In this document: one piece after another, positions 1-7,900 of the stretch
How positions within the stretch are numbered: the first letter of the stretch is position 1
Layout: each line of letters begins with the position of its first letter
Assembly (NCBI GenBank): GCA_045545455.1
Contig: JAZQAY010000046.1
Location: 1-40,045 of the forward strand
Reading direction: 5' to 3'
DNA: 40,045 bases
Source: RUG754 sp045545455
GTDB taxonomy: Bacteria; Bacillota; Clostridia; Peptostreptococcales; Anaerovoracaceae
The notes under the pieces: model-generated
What the model saw: the letters and a program-made list of their open reading frames with translations, nothing else
The model's database searches: none
What the model was told of the DNA's origin: nothing
Translations under genes and position numbers: made by a program

Positions 1-98
1 TACCTCGAATCTTTAACAAAAGCTGCAATATTACTGATAAATTATACTATATTTTCCCCGGATATGTAAATACTCGCGGGAGTTTTTTGAAGGCTCTA

Positions 99-128
99 TT
101 GCTAGATTCTTCCCTTTGGTGCTATAAT
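99..128 (+). promoter_or_regulatory. Candidate promoter of the lipid kinase gene
   Basis: A TTGCTA -35-like box (99-104) and a perfect TATAAT -10 box (123-128) are separated by 18 bp. Transcription would start about 35-40 nt before the ATG at 172. The rest of 1-171 holds nothing else I can support. Confidence 0.55.
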
Positions 129-171
129 CTTTGAGTAATCAAAAAATTCTGAAAGTGAAGACCTGATTATT

Positions 172-1113
172 ATGAGATTCGTTTTTATACTGAATCCTGC
201 TGCCGGAAGCGGCGGGATTAGCAATGAGCTTAAGGACAGTATCCTGAGAAAGGCTGAAGAAGCCGGAGTCCGGGCATATCTTTATGAGACCAGAGGCGTG
301 GGAGACGCCGAGATATTCGTCAAGAACACCCTGGAAGCCAACTTCGGAAAGAAGGTCTGCTTCGTAGCCTGCGGAGGAGACGGCACCTTTAACGAGGTGC
401 TCAACGGCTGTATCGGAAACAACAACGCCGTCTGCACCGTATACCCCATGGGTACCGGAAACGACTTCGTGAGAAACTTCCCCGATGCAGGAGATTTCAC
501 AGACCTCGACTCCCTCTTCAGAGGAAACGTGGTGAAGTGCGATGCCATCGAATACAGCGGCGTGATCGACGGAGAGTTCAGGACCAGATACTGCGGCAAC
601 ATGTTCAACATAGGTTTCGACTGTAACGTCGTGGATAAGACCCAGGAATTAAAAAAAAAGCCCCTGCTTTGGGGCTCCCTGGCATATCTGGCAGGCGTGG
701 CCTCCACCCTTATAAAGAAGAACGGCGCTGACCTCAAGGTCGCCGCTGACGGCAAAGTGCTTTGCGACGGGCCCATCCTTCTCACTTCCATAGCAAACGG
801 TTCGTACTGCGGAGGAGGCGTCATGTCCAACCCTTACGCCAGCGTCCAGGACGGAATGATCGACCTTTCCGTCATAAAGGATCTCGGCAGGCTGAAATTC
901 ATATCGCTCTTTCCCAAATATCAAAAGGGCACCCATCTGGATACCCCTGCCGCAAAAGATCTTATTAAAAATATGAAAGCTGAAGAAGTGACCGTCACTC
1001 CGAGAAACGGCTCCATGAGGCTCTGCACCGATGGTGAGATATCCACCGCAGAAGGCGTGATCTTCAGGATCCAGCCTCATGCATTTGACCTTCTGGTGCC
1101 GGCCGCAGAATAG
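172..1113 (+). CDS. Diacylglycerol/lipid kinase family protein (YegS/DgkB/BmrU type)
   Basis: This 313-residue protein belongs to the diacylglycerol kinase catalytic-domain family, which phosphorylates a lipid hydroxyl with ATP and typically serves phospholipid recycling at the inner face of the membrane. The N-terminus has the NPAAGSGG nucleotide-binding loop (residues 8-15), and the diagnostic GGDGTFNEV motif is at 68-76. A GTGNDFVRNF stretch follows, as expected for the family. Length is normal for bacterial members. The ATG start is followed at once by the first beta strand, so no upstream start is needed, but the ribosome binding site is weak. The gene is convergent with ung; the two stop codons are 7 bp apart inside the short palindrome at 1111-1123. 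The exact lipid substrate cannot be told from sequence. Confidence 0.9.
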   Translation: MRFVFILNPAAGSGGISNELKDSILRKAEEAGVRAYLYETRGVGDAEIFVKNTLEANFGKKVCFVACGGDGTFNEVLNGCIGNNNAVCTVYPMGTGNDFVRNFPDAGDFTDLDSLFRGNVVKCDAIEYSGVIDGEFRTRYCGNMFNIGFDCNVVDKTQELKKKPLLWGSLAYLAGVASTLIKKNGADLKVAADGKVLCDGPILLTSIANGSYCGGGVMSNPYASVQDGMIDLSVIKDLGRLKFISLFPKYQKGTHLDTPAAKDLIKNMKAEEVTVTPRNGSMRLCTDGEISTAEGVIFRIQPHAFDLLVPAAE

Positions 1114-1120
1114 CTTAAAG

Positions 1121-1792
1121 CTACGGTCTGAGCTGCCAGTCGATGGGCTCCTGCCCCGTCATCTCAAGATAGCGGTTCGCTCTCGAAAAATACCTTCCCC
1201 CGAAGAATCCCCTGTGGGCCGAAAGCGGGCTCGGATGAGCACCCTTAAGGATCAGGTGATCGGGGTTGGTTATAATGGATTCCTTAGCCCCTGCGTTTGC
1301 TCCCCAGAGGATGAAGACCAGGGGTTTTTCACGCTCATTTAAGAGTTCTATCACGCGGTCTGTGAAGGTCTCCCAGCCCTTCCCTCTGTGGGACATTGGC
1401 TGGCTGTCGCGGACTGTGAGCGTCGCGTTAAGGAGGAGCACCCCCTGCTTCGCCCAGTCCAGAAGATATCCGTGATCCGGCTGCGTTATTCCCAGGTCGC
1501 TCTCCTGCTCCTTATATATGTTCACAAGTGAAGGAGGTACTTTGACCCCTTTATTCACCGAGAAGCAAAGCCCATGAGCCTGCCCCGGCTGATGATAGGG
1601 ATCCTGTCCCATGATCACCACCTTGGTGTCATCGTATGAGGAATACTTAAGAGCATTGAAAATATCTCCCGAAGGCGGATACACCGGTCCTGCCGCGTAT
1701 TCTTCCTTAAGGAAGTCCCTGAGTTTCAGGTAGTATTCTTTTTTGAATTCATCTCTGAGAAGTTCATCCCAGTCATTTCCTATGTTGACCAT
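1121..1792 (-). CDS. ung: Uracil-DNA glycosylase (family 1)
   Basis: Removes uracil from DNA, starting base-excision repair of deaminated cytosine or misincorporated dUMP. The 223-residue product has the water-activating motif GQDPYH (catalytic Asp64), the uracil-binding LLNATLTV segment (Asn122) and the C-terminal HPSPLSAHRG loop (His186) that intercalates into the minor groove; all family-1 signature residues are present. Length matches the E. coli enzyme closely. There is no Shine-Dalgarno sequence: a TATAAT box on the minus strand (1799-1804) ends 6 nt before the ATG, so the transcript may be leaderless. It is transcribed divergently from the radical SAM gene. Confidence 0.97.
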   Translation of the reverse strand: MVNIGNDWDELLRDEFKKEYYLKLRDFLKEEYAAGPVYPPSGDIFNALKYSSYDDTKVVIMGQDPYHQPGQAHGLCFSVNKGVKVPPSLVNIYKEQESDLGITQPDHGYLLDWAKQGVLLLNATLTVRDSQPMSHRGKGWETFTDRVIELLNEREKPLVFILWGANAGAKESIITNPDHLILKGAHPSPLSAHRGFFGGRYFSRANRYLEMTGQEPIDWQLRP

Positions 1793-1798
1793 GAAATA

Positions 1799-1832
1799 AT
1801 TATACCACAGATGTATCAGGTAGTGCTATAAT
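1799..1832. promoter_or_regulatory. Divergent -10 boxes of ung and the radical SAM gene
   Basis: TATAAT on the minus strand (1799-1804) faces ung, and TATAAT on the plus strand (1827-1832) faces the radical SAM gene. Each is exactly 6 nt from the ATG it serves (1792 and 1839). Neither has a convincing -35 box, and neither ATG has a Shine-Dalgarno sequence. The arrangement fits two divergent leaderless mRNAs. Confidence 0.5.
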
Positions 1833-1838
1833 AAACCC

Positions 1839-2843
1839 ATGAAAAGACACGCTATCATTCCAATTTTCATATCCCACAGGGGCTGTCCCAACGACTGTGT
1901 CTTCTGCAATCAGAAGAAGATAACTGCCCGTGAAGGTGACGTTGGTCCGGACGACGTGAGGGCTACCATCGAGGAATGGCTCACCACCCTTTCGGACGTG
2001 GAGACCGTTGAAGTCTCATTCTACGGCGGTTCCTTCACAGGTATCCCTATGGAACAGCAGACCGAATTCCTTAAGATCGCTAAAGAATACAAGGACGCGG
2101 GGAAGGTGGACGCCATCCACCTCTCCACCAGGCCCGACTACATAACGGTGCCCATCCTGGATAACCTTAAGGCCTATTCCGTGGACGTGATCGAGCTTGG
2201 AGTCCAGAGCTTCTCAGACGACGTGCTGAAGGCCTCAGGAAGGGGTCACGATGCAGCCTGCGTGTATAAGGCCTGCGACCTCATCAAGTCCTACGGCTTC
2301 ACCCTGGGTATCCAGCTCATGATCGGCCTTCCGGGTGATTCAGAGGAGACCTGCAGGTATTCCGCCCTTGAGACCGTTAAGATAGGGCCGGCTGTAGCCA
2401 GGCTCTACCCCACCGTCACCATCGGTGGCACGGAGCTCTACCGCATGATGAAGCGTGGAGAATACGAGCCCCTTTCCACTGAAGAAGCTGTGCGCCGCAC
2501 CATGATAATGTACGAGATCCTTCAGGATGCCGGGATCAACATCATCCGCGTGGGGCTTAAAGCCTCCGAGATCATGGAGGACCAGATAGGCTTCCACCCT
2601 GCATTCAGACAGCTCGTGGAATCCGGGATCGCCAGGAAAAGGATCACGAAGGAACTTGATCTCCTTCCCGATGCTCCCGCAGATATCACGGTCTTCGCCA
2701 ACTCCAGATCCTTTGGGAACATCTACGGCCACAAAGGCATAAACCGGGATTTTTTCCAAAAAAATTATCCGCACCTTCGCATTAAAGGCGCGGAAGACGA
2801 TTCTTTAAAAGACGACCAATACAGGGTCATTCTGAATCTCTGA
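1839..2843 (+). CDS. Radical SAM protein, Elp3-like (COG1243 type), without acetyltransferase domain
   Basis: A 334-residue radical S-adenosylmethionine protein. The [4Fe-4S]-binding cysteines are Cys16, Cys20 and Cys23 in a GCPNDCVFC context, the CxxxCxxC form; the preceding HRG and following NQKKIT are typical of the short Elp3-like proteins of Firmicutes. GGSFTGI (about residues 69-75) probably corresponds to the SAM-contacting GGE-like motif. Unlike full Elp3 there is no C-terminal GNAT acetyltransferase domain. The family is assumed to act on tRNA or other RNA, but the substrate is not established. The gene ends 17 bp inside the convergent flavodoxin gene (stop codons overlap tail to tail). 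The start lacks a Shine-Dalgarno sequence and lies 6 nt after a TATAAT box. Confidence 0.85.
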   Translation: MKRHAIIPIFISHRGCPNDCVFCNQKKITAREGDVGPDDVRATIEEWLTTLSDVETVEVSFYGGSFTGIPMEQQTEFLKIAKEYKDAGKVDAIHLSTRPDYITVPILDNLKAYSVDVIELGVQSFSDDVLKASGRGHDAACVYKACDLIKSYGFTLGIQLMIGLPGDSEETCRYSALETVKIGPAVARLYPTVTIGGTELYRMMKRGEYEPLSTEEAVRRTMIMYEILQDAGINIIRVGLKASEIMEDQIGFHPAFRQLVESGIARKRITKELDLLPDAPADITVFANSRSFGNIYGHKGINRDFFQKNYPHLRIKGAEDDSLKDDQYRVILNL

Positions 2844-3420
2844 ATTCCCTGATTATCGGTTCTGTCTGGCTGCGGTCCACCAGATCGCAGCCATTGTTTA
2901 TTCTGTCCAGAAGCTGGCGCTCGTCGGCGTTCATGTTGAGTCCCTTATCGTTAAGGAGCTTGGTGGTGAACTTCATCACGAGTTTGTCTGCACCCTGCAC
3001 CCTCCCGGGCGCGTACCTGCCGTCGAGATAGTAGCAGGTGACGGGTCTCAGCCACTTCTTGTCGAAGTTCACGTTTCTCAGTTCAGCTCTCGCATCGAAG
3101 TTCTGCACGTTTATTCCAACCGCAAAGACCACTATCTTCTTGGATGGCTTATACCAGTCCTGCCTGAAGTTTACCCCTTCATCAAAGGACGCAAAGTACG
3201 CGTCGCTGAGAACAGGCTTGAGCCACTTCCTGAATGTATCGAAGCCTTCGATACCTCCTGCGTGGACACCCCCTCCATAAATGATACCGTCATACTCATC
3301 CAGGTCCCTGGCCTTTACCTCGCCCAGTTCCTTAAGGTCACAGTTCAGTTCCTCTGCGATCCACTTCGCGTACTGTTCAGCTGTTCCGTATTTACTTTTA
3401 TATACAACTATTGTTTTCAT
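2827..3420 (-). CDS. Flavodoxin-domain protein
   Basis: A 197-residue protein whose N-terminus, MKTIVVYKSKYGTAEQYA, is a flavodoxin FMN phosphate-binding loop (SKYGTAEQ) after the first beta strand. IIYGGGVHAG around residue 48 is the second FMN-contacting loop. The architecture resembles the flavodoxin-5/HemG-like group rather than small classical flavodoxins, and the C-terminal third (helical) is unassigned. It probably carries electrons or acts as an FMN-dependent oxidoreductase in the cytoplasm; the partner is unknown. The ATG at 3420 fits the fold best; a TTG two codons earlier is less likely. No ribosome binding site is visible. It lies 24 nt after pfkA on the same strand, so translation may depend on readthrough from pfkA. 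Confidence 0.82.
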   Translation of the reverse strand: MKTIVVYKSKYGTAEQYAKWIAEELNCDLKELGEVKARDLDEYDGIIYGGGVHAGGIEGFDTFRKWLKPVLSDAYFASFDEGVNFRQDWYKPSKKIVVFAVGINVQNFDARAELRNVNFDKKWLRPVTCYYLDGRYAPGRVQGADKLVMKFTTKLLNDKGLNMNADERQLLDRINNGCDLVDRSQTEPIIREFRDSE

Positions 3421-3444
3421 TATCAACTATTGGTTAACTATATA

Positions 3445-4407
3445 TTATTTGCTCAGGACGTCGATCAGCCTATACATCTCCTCGTTGAACTCCCTCTTCT
3501 GAAGAAGTGCTTCCGAAAGATCAAAGGCAACGATCTGGTTGTCAACGATACCTATAGCCTTGGAATCCGAATCCTCGTCCAGAAGTTCCACTGCCTTGGC
3601 TCCGCAAAGCGTAGCCAGGTTCCTGTCATTCAGCGTGGGGCTCCCGCCTCTCTGAAGGTATGAGAGGACCACGACCCTGGTGTCCTTTCCGGTGTGCTCT
3701 CCCAGGTATTCAGCCATCTCGTCAGCCGACATGGGGCTTCCCTCCGCCTTTATTATGATGGAGTGGAGCTTACCTTTGTTCACACCTTCCAGGATCTTCA
3801 CCGCTATTGCATTAATGTCGAAGGGTTTCTCCGGAACCACGGCAAACTCAGCTCCTCCTGCAAGTCCCGAATAGAGGGCTATATCTCCGCAGTCCCTTCC
3901 CATGACTTCGATTATTGTTGTCCTGTTATGAGCGGAGGATGTGTCCCTGATCTTGGTTATCGCATCAAGCACAGTGTTCACCGCGGTATCGAAACCGATG
4001 GTGTAATCCGTGTATCCAAGATCGTTATCTATGGTGCCGGGAACTCCCATCACGGTTATCCCTCTCTTTGCAAGGGCTTCGCCTCCCTTAAGGGAGCCGT
4101 TTCCGCCGATCACCACCAGGCCTTCGATACCGAAGGTCCTGAGCATCTCAACGCCGTGGTCCACCCACTTGTCCTCCATGAATCTGGCGGATCTGGCTGA
4201 TCTCAGCACGGTGCCTCCTCTCTGAAGGATGTCACCTACGGAATATCTGTTCATCTGGCGGATCTCCCCGTCAAGCAGGCCCTCAAAACCATTCTTGATG
4301 CCATAGACCTCCATGCCTTTGTCCAGTCCGCATCTGACCACCGCACGGATGGCTGCGTTCATGCCCGGCGAATCCCCGCCGCTAGTCAGTACTGCTATTT
4401 TTTTCAT
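3445..4407 (-). CDS. pfkA: ATP-dependent 6-phosphofructokinase, with Asn at the usual Mg-binding Asp
   Basis: Phosphorylates fructose 6-phosphate to fructose 1,6-bisphosphate, the committed step of glycolysis. The 320-residue length and order of motifs match bacterial PfkA: TSGGDSPGMNA (residues 8-18, ATP), GVPGTIDND with catalytic Asp127 and Asp129, DTSSAHNR, EVMGRDCGD and QRGGSP. The gene has a good Shine-Dalgarno sequence (AAGGAG). One oddity: the motif usually written GGDGS reads GGNGS, so residue 103, the Asp that coordinates Mg-ATP in the E. coli enzyme, is Asn. Gly104, which favours ATP over pyrophosphate, is kept. All other catalytic residues that I can recognise are intact, so I call it functional but atypical at this position. 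Confidence 0.95.
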   Translation of the reverse strand: MKKIAVLTSGGDSPGMNAAIRAVVRCGLDKGMEVYGIKNGFEGLLDGEIRQMNRYSVGDILQRGGTVLRSARSARFMEDKWVDHGVEMLRTFGIEGLVVIGGNGSLKGGEALAKRGITVMGVPGTIDNDLGYTDYTIGFDTAVNTVLDAITKIRDTSSAHNRTTIIEVMGRDCGDIALYSGLAGGAEFAVVPEKPFDINAIAVKILEGVNKGKLHSIIIKAEGSPMSADEMAEYLGEHTGKDTRVVVLSYLQRGGSPTLNDRNLATLCGAKAVELLDEDSDSKAIGIVDNQIVAFDLSEALLQKREFNEEMYRLIDVLSK

Positions 4408-4432
4408 TGTTTTGCTCCTTATTTGTCCACTG

Positions 4433-4454
4433 CTAATCGCTGCGCTCGCGATAG
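4433..4454 (-). other. Hairpin in the pfkA 5' leader
   Basis: Around 4433-4454, a 7-8 bp stem (CTAATCGC pairing with GCGATAG, one base bulged) encloses a 7-nt loop. It lies between the presumed pfkA -10 box and its Shine-Dalgarno sequence, about 25 nt upstream of the ATG, with no T-run following, so it is not a terminator. It may stabilise or control the leader. Confidence 0.4.
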
Positions 4455-4497
4455 TTCATGCTGATACCGCATAAAATCTTTTATTGCTGCCTCCGGA

Positions 4498-4503
4498 ATT
4501 ATA
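4498..4503 (-). promoter_or_regulatory. Candidate pfkA -10 box
   Basis: A perfect TATAAT on the minus strand lies about 90 nt upstream of pfkA. No good -35 box is visible; the sequence immediately upstream is the first, degenerate unit of the inverted-repeat array, which suggests that the array is positioned to influence this promoter. Confidence 0.4.
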
Positions 4504-4511
4504 CTATTATC

Positions 4512-4867
4512 AGTGCCAATTATCGTGGAAAAAGAATACTTGCGACACCGTTAATTATTATGGGTGTCAAATCCGAAAAAATTATTAGCTTGTGACACTT
4601 TTTATTTTTCGAGGTGTCAAATTTGAAAAAACTCTTTAATTTTGACACCCTTTCACATCAGTTTCCCTACTAAAAAGCCTTTATCAGCGCATACAATAAC
4701 CGTTGATACCATTAAAAGTGGATCTTCTGTGTCAATATCGCTTAATAATACTAATACCAACGGTAACAATTGGCTGAAAGTGTGTCAAAACTCTTTCGAA
4801 AATTGCATTTTGACACCGAATTCTGAAACAGGTGTCAATTGCTTCAAAACTACCATCTTTTGACACC
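4512..4867. repeat. Array of 37-bp inverted-repeat units at 50-bp pitch (GGTGTCA/TGACACC)
   Basis: Between dnaE and pfkA lies an AT-rich stretch without a credible gene. It contains four units of exactly 37 bp, each with GGTGTCA at one end and TGACACC at the other: 4563-4599, 4613-4649, 4781-4817 and 4831-4867. A degenerate 38-bp unit is at 4512-4549. Neighbouring units are separated by 13 bp, giving a 50-bp period. On the minus strand they read GGTGTCAAAA, 19 variable T-rich bases, then TTGACACC. Degenerate half-sites (4703-4710, 4728-4735, 4752-4758) occupy the middle gap. Half-site centres alternate about 30 and 20 bp apart, close to whole helical turns. Each unit can also form a hairpin. 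No match to a known regulator comes to mind. Confidence 0.85.
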
Positions 4868-4917
4868 TACTCTCCGGTTCTGTCTGATTCAAAGTATCTA
4901 ATGCTCTCTACCTGCGC

Positions 4918-7900
4918 CTAGAACTTAACGTTATCCATGCCAAGGAGCCCTATCAGCTGATTCTTGAGAGAACCTGAGGGATCCAGCTTCATAACTGACT
5001 TAAGGGTCTTCCCGGATGGCATGTACATGAGGACTGCGATGAGCTTGTCACCGCTGTGCCTCTTAAGGGCGGTGTTCACCATGTCCATTGTGAGGCGGTC
5101 TCCCATCTCTTTAGGGATCCTCAGTTTGATCATGCCGTCGGTCTTTTGAGTCTGTGCACCCTGCTGGTGCTGTGTCTCAACACTGGCAGTCGGCTGAGCC
5201 TTGGGCTGTGCGGGCTGCTGCATCTTACTCCCAGGCTGTGCACTCTGCTGCGCCATAGGTCCTGCAGTCTCACCCGAAATTCCCACCGAGCTGTCCGGAA
5301 CCAGTTCGACTATTTCGTCCGCCAGGATCTTCGGGGCTTCCTCCTCCTTGAAGTTAAGGGTGCCGCTTATCCTGATAACCCTGTCGACTTCCGTGAGCTG
5401 GGATGCTCTCTCATAGACTTTGGGGAATACCACGATCTCTGCGGATCCGTAGAGGTCTTCTATTCCGATAAAGGCCATCATGGCGCCGCTCTTGGTGATC
5501 TGGGTCTTTCTGGTGGTGACTATTCCGCAGATGGAACATCTCATGCCGTCCCTGATTATCGTGTTCACCGCTCCCTGGGCCATGTCTTCCTCCGCCCTCA
5601 GAAGGTCCTCGCAGGTTATGGATGAAAGCCTCTTCATCTGCTGCACGTAACTGTTCAGAGGGTGATCCGAAAGGTAGACTCCCAGCATCTCCTTTTCCAT
5701 GGACATGTTGATCTCCTTGGAGAAGGGTCTCACGTCGGGAAGCTTGGATCCAACGTCCATGAGAGCAGGCCCTGCCTGATCGGCCATACCTGCCATCTGA
5801 AAGAGTGAGATCTGTCCGTCTATGTTCTTTTTGGCCTCGTTCTGGGCTGATTCGATAAGGCTCTCGAAGCAGCTGAGCATCGCGGCCTTATTGTCGGTGA
5901 AGCAGCTGAGGGCACCGGCCTTGATAAGGGACTCCACGGCTTTTTTGTTCACCTGGCTTATGTCCACGTTGTTTATGAACTGGAAGATGTCCTTGGGGAG
6001 GCCTTTGGAGTTCCTGGCCTTAACAATAGCTTCTATCGCTCCCTCTCCCACGTTCTTTACGCCGAGAAGTCCGAAGCGTATCTTACCGTCGGAAACGGTG
6101 AACTTCCTGAATGACTGATTAACGTCCGGCGGAAGCACTTCTATCCCCATGTCGACACAGTTCCTTATGTATTTGGCCACCTGCTTGGAGTCTCCCATGA
6201 CGGAGGTCATGAGGGCTGCCATGAATTCGGTAGGATAGTATTTCTTTAGATATCCGGTCTCGTATGCAAGCACCGCATAGGCTGCAGCGTGTGACTTGTT
6301 GAAGGCGTAGGACGCAAAGGTCACCATGTCTTCGAAGATGGTCTCCGCAGCTTCCCTGGATATGCCGTTTCTTATGCAGCCCGGGATCTCCACATTCCCG
6401 TTCTCATCAAGCTTGCCGTTTATGAAGTACTCCTTTTCCTCCATCATGACTTTGTGCTTCTTTTTTGACATGGCACGGCGCACCAGGTCGGATCTTCCGT
6501 AACTGTAACCTCCCAGGTCGCGCACTATCTGCATTACCTGCTCCTGGTAAACCAGGCAGCCGTAGGTAACGTCCAGTATGGGCGCAAGTTCGGGAGTCAC
6601 GTAGGAGATCTTCTCTGGGTGTTTTTTGTTCTCGATGTATTTGGGGATGGAGTCCATGGGGCCCGGTCTGTAAAGGGATATTCCCGCGACTATATCCTCA
6701 AAGCACGTTGGCTTCAGGTTCTTCATGAACTGGGTCATGCCGCCGGATTCAAGCTGGAATACGCCGGATGTGTTTCCGGAGGCTATCATTTCGTAGACCG
6801 CCGGATCGTCGTAACCCATTTTCGCAAAATCTATCTTTACCCCGTGCTCTCTCTCGATCATCTCCAGGGCATCCCTGATCACAGTCAGGTTCCTTAAGCC
6901 CAGGAAGTCCATCTTAAGCAGTCCCAGCTCCTCGATGGTGGTCATGGTGAACTGAGTGGCCGGACCTTTATCCGAGAGATAAAGGGGCACGTATTCGTCT
7001 ATGGGAAGCTTGGAGATAACGACACCGGCCGCGTGGGTGGATGCGTGGCGCGGCATTCCTTCCAGCTCCTTAGCCATGTCCACTATCCTCTTCACTTCGG
7101 GATCGCTCTCATAGATAGGCTTGAGTTCGGAGCCCGGCATGTTGAGGGCCTTGTCCAAAGTCATGTCCAGTTCGAAAGGTATGGCTTTCGCTATCTGGTC
7201 CGCCAGCTGGTAGGTGGCTCCCAGGACCCTGGCCACGTCGCGCACTGCCTGCTTGGCCTTCATGGTGCCGAAGGTGATGATCTGGGAGACGCGCTCCTTT
7301 CCGTACTTTCTCGTTACGTAATCTATAACTTCCCCTCTTCTCTCGTAGCAGAAGTCAACGTCGATATCCGGCATGCTGACTCGCTCGGGATTGAGGAATC
7401 TTTCAAAGATAAGGTTGTACCTGATGGGATCTATATCCGTGATCTTCATTGAGTAGGCCACTATGGAGCCTGCTGCGGATCCCCTTCCGGGGCCCACCAT
7501 GATGCCGTGCTCCTTGGCGTAGTTTATGAAGTCCCATACGATGAGGAAGTACTCCACGTATCCCATCTTTACTATGGTATCTATCTCGTATTCCAGGCGC
7601 TTCCTCAGCTCTTCCGAGGATGCCCTCTCTCCGTATCTTTCCTTAAGGCCTTTCTCACAGAGGGCTCTGAAATACTCCTCGTTGGTATAGCCTTCAGGCG
7701 CTATGAATTCCGGCAGATGATACTCTCCGAACACGAAGTCGAAATTGCATCTGTCGGCTATTATTTCAGTATTTTCTATGGCTTCGGGAAGATCTGAGAA
7801 AAGTTCCCTCATCTCTTCTTCGCTCTTTAGATAAAACTCGTGGCTGGGGTAGCGCATCCTGTCCTCGTCCGAAAGCACGCTTCCGGTCTGGATACAGAGG

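Noticed and set aside
4642..4863. 73-codon open frame (TTG start) across the repeat array
   Set aside because: It starts inside a repeat half-site, has no ribosome binding site, opposes the direction of both neighbours and has repeat-derived, low-complexity composition (SLNNTNTNGNN). I treat the interval as non-coding.
4512..4867. CRISPR array
   Set aside because: Only the ends of the 37-bp units are conserved and the centres vary. The 13-bp gaps are too short to be spacers and no cas genes are nearby.
4512..4867. Plain rho-independent terminator of dnaE
   Set aside because: Single units could fold as hairpins, but five of them at a fixed 50-bp pitch exceed what a terminator needs, and most lack a T-run after the stem.
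7033..7452. Long open frames on the plus strand opposite dnaE, aroC fusion and acyl-CoA ligase
   Set aside because: They lie entirely within strongly supported genes on the other strand, lack ribosome binding sites and reflect codon bias.
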